From: Closterium sp. Naga37s-1
Taxonomy: Eukaryota; Streptophyta; Zygnematophyceae; Desmidiales; Closteriaceae
NCBI GenBank assembly: GCA_947471745.1
Contig: CANJKZ010000174.1
Span: 4,259,104-4,323,103 of the forward strand
Direction of reading: 5' to 3'
Length of the DNA stretch: 64,000 nt
In this document: positions 62,405 to 64,000 of the stretch, in pieces
Layout: each line of letters starts with the position of its first letter
How positions within the stretch are numbered: position 1 is the stretch's first letter
Program-made: the position numbers and the translations under genes
Notes under the pieces: generated by a model
The model's database searches: none
Seen by the model: the letters and a program-made list of their open reading frames with translations, nothing else
What the model was told of the DNA's origin: nothing

Positions 62405-63011
62405 CTACAGCAACTGCACTAGTCTCAGCTGCAAGGAGATGTTGCTCGAGGAGGTCAACCGTGAGGGAGGTTCGGTCTAGGGAGAGAAAGTGGTCCCTGA
62501 CAGAGCGAAGAGAGTCAGGGAGCCGAGAGACTATGAAGTAGAGGGTGATGAACATGGGGGGCTGGTTCGTGGCAAGGAACTCAGCAGGGACGGTAGCGCG
62601 GTAGCGAGCGTCGCTAGTGTGCAGGTGGGTAACCAGGTCCGCTACCATGGCAAAAGCCGACAGCTCAGGGAACAGGTAGGGCAGTAGCAGTCTGCCTAGA
62701 GCAGAAGTGGCAGGGGAGGAGTAGCGAGCAACGACAGCGTCGTACAGGGCCTGTGCTGTCCAGTGAGTTCCAAAGTGATTACATTTGGCCACCGGCAGGT
62801 GGTTGCGAATGGCTAAGCGGGCAGTAGCGTCACGAGACAACCACTGGAAACGAGTCGAACCGTCAGCGGTGGCGGGAGGGGCTGGAGCGACACCCGACAC
62901 GTGGTCAAACAGCGGGACACTGTCCTTAATGTCCTTAAGATCGTCGTGCCACGTGTCAAATGCAACCGGTCTTCCCTCGTGATCGAACACTAGGATTCGA
63001 AGCGAAGCCAT
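62064..63011 (-). CDS. E3 gag
   Basis: Starts MASLRILVFDHEG at 63011 by analogy with E1 and E2. Blocks FQWLSRDATARLAIRNHLP, YDAVVARYSSPATSALG and VTHLHTSDARYRATVP match them closely. The frame is open further upstream through the leader to 63230. It runs out in the Gly-rich stretch as Trp/Arg-rich nonsense after about 62170, marking the frameshift. Confidence 0.85.
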   Translation of the reverse strand: MASLRILVFDHEGRPVAFDTWHDDLKDIKDSVPLFDHVSGVAPAPPATADGSTRFQWLSRDATARLAIRNHLPVAKCNHFGTHWTAQALYDAVVARYSSPATSALGRLLLPYLFPELSAFAMVADLVTHLHTSDARYRATVPAEFLATNQPPMFITLYFIVSRLPDSLRSVRDHFLSLDRTSLTVDLLEQHLLAAETSAVAVGAARGTPRSPFFEGCSPSPLSPSFASAAAADVSVTEDVGAASISAKRRSSKGKGGTGGGGGSGGGGGGSGSGGGGSEMWWGRQWRWWRQWDWWREWGLWWRRWRQWRRWDWWW

Positions 63012-63029
63012 AGTGGCGCAGTACTCAAG

Positions 63030-64000
63030 AGCAGCAGTAGCAGCAGTAGCAGTAGCAGCAGTAGCAGTAGCAGCAGTAGCAGGAGCAGTGGCAAAGGGGC
63101 CAAGGGGCAGGGCCGAGGGGCCTAGGGGCCGAGGGGCCAAACACGAGGGTGGCGGGGCCGAGGGGCCGAGGGGCCTAGGGGCCGAGGGGCCAAACACGAG
63201 GGTGGCGGGGCCTAGGGGCCGAGGGGCCAAGGGGCGTAGGGGCCGGGGCCGAGGGGCCTAGGGGCCGCGGGGCCAAACACGAGGGTGGCGGGGCCAAGGG
63301 GCCGAGGGGCCAAGGGGCATAGGGGCCGAGGGGCCGAGGGTCCTAGGGGCCGAGGGGCCTAGGGGCGGGGCCAAGGGGCCTAGGGGCCTAGGGGCCGAGG
63401 GGCCAAACACGAGGGTGGCGGGGCCGAGGGGCCGAGGGGCCAAACACGAGGGTGGCGGGGCCGAGGTTCCGAGGGGCCAAGGGGCGTAGGGTCCGGGGCC
63501 GAGGGGCCTAGGGGCCGGGGGGCCGTGAGCGACGGGGTCTAGGGGCCGGAATCGACGGGGCCGCGGGGCTGTGAGCGACGGGGCCTAGTGGGCCTGGAAT
63601 GACGGGCCGCGGGGCCAGGTACGAAAGGGGCCGAGGGGCCGTGAGCGACGGGCCGCGGGGCCAGGTACGAAAGGGGCCGGGGGGGGCCGTGAGCGACGGG
63701 GCCTAGGGGCCGGAACCGACGGGGCCGCGGGGCCGTGAGCGACGGGGCCTAGGGGGCCTGGAACGACGGGCCGCGGGGCCAGGTACGAAAGGGGCCAGGG
63801 GGGGCCGTGAGCGACGGGCCGCGGGGCCAGGTACGAAAGGGGCCGGGGGACCGTGAGCGACGGGGCCGCGGGGCCGTGAGCGACGGGGCCTAGGGGGGGG
63901 GCGGAACCGACGGGGCCGCGGGGCCGTGAGCGACGGGGCCTAGGGGGGGGGCTTGGAACGAAGGGCCGCGGGGCCAGGTACGAAAGGGGGGGCTGGGGGG
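63030..64000 (-). repeat. E3 C-rich leader repeats
   Basis: GGCCGAGGGGCCTAGGGG and CCAAACACGAGGGTGGCGGG units (+ strand) to about 63520, then GTGAGCGACGGGGCC and GGCCAGGTACGAAAGGGG units to the window edge. Different in sequence from the E1 and E2 leaders. Confidence 0.85.

Larger units (their letters stand above)
41096..64000 (+). mobile_element. Copia element A, old, interrupted by nested elements
   Basis: A proposed 5' LTR at 41096-41604 begins TGTTAGGATCC and ends near ATCGCA; a primer-like TGGTATGAGAGC follows at 41608. Gag and zinc knuckle run to 43194, where the frame reads WYLDS of the protease and is cut by E1. Integrase-to-RT remnants resume at about 55728 and stop at 56988 where E3 enters. 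The 3' end is outside the window. Several stops mark it as dead. The LTR call rests on position and TG/CA ends because the partner LTR is not visible. Confidence 0.6.
56989..64000 (-). mobile_element. Copia element E3, runs off the window
   Basis: 3' LTR at 56989-57120 (132 bp) followed inwards by CACCCCCATAGG, then RNase H, RT, integrase, protease, gag and leader in order on the minus strand. The 5' LTR lies beyond 64000. Same family as E1 and E2. Flank CTCAC at 56984-56988 should reappear after the 5' LTR. Confidence 0.9.

Overview
The window is GC-rich eukaryotic nuclear DNA. The host genes have many introns and read as green-lineage orthologues: a plant-type mitochondrial basic amino acid carrier, a plant-like SEC23 and a mitochondrial bL33. 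The LTR retrotransposons are Ty1/copia elements with plant-type initiator-Met-tRNA primer sites. A streptophyte green alga or early-diverging land plant is my best guess. That is an inference; no rRNA or organellar marker is present.

Layout. 1-394 holds three tandem copies of the 3' end of an unidentified + strand gene. 799-19130 (minus) is one carrier gene (BAC1-like, 8 exons, modelled as 510 aa) stretched to 18.3 kb. Its intron 1 holds a complete 6,483-bp copia element (12378-18860, target duplication GTTCG, LTRs apparently identical, one open gag-pol of 1589 aa). Its intron 4 is almost wholly an 81-bp minisatellite of about 98 units (3296-11381). 20521-22614 (+) is a predicted single-pass membrane protein with a Lys/Gly-rich tail. 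23059-23232 (+) is bL33. 23611-32617 (+) is SEC23 (11 coding exons, 971 aa model). 32758-33727 (minus) is a coiled-coil protein. 34.3-41.1 kb is gene-poor, with hairpins, GGA tracts and short tandem repeats.

41.1-64 kb is a nested retrotransposon pile. An old copia element (A) is split at its protease active-site codons by element E1 (+). E1 is split in its 3' end by element E2 (minus; complete LTRs, target duplication CTCTG, integrase deleted). Element E3 (minus) sits in the reverse-transcriptase region of A and runs off the window. E1, E2 and E3 form one family with LTRs of only 132-135 bp. Each carries a different C-rich tandem-repeat leader between primer site and gag.

The most unusual signal is that the host genes are full of tandem partial copies of their own exons. 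Almost every SEC23 exon, at least three BAC1 exons and one exon of the Lys/Gly protein gene have degenerate neighbours that keep a splice site. Several tandem arrays have units that straddle an exon's 5' splice site, and the 81-bp array is the extreme case. Exon coordinates below were derived by hand from GT/AG sites and reading phase; no transcript evidence was available.
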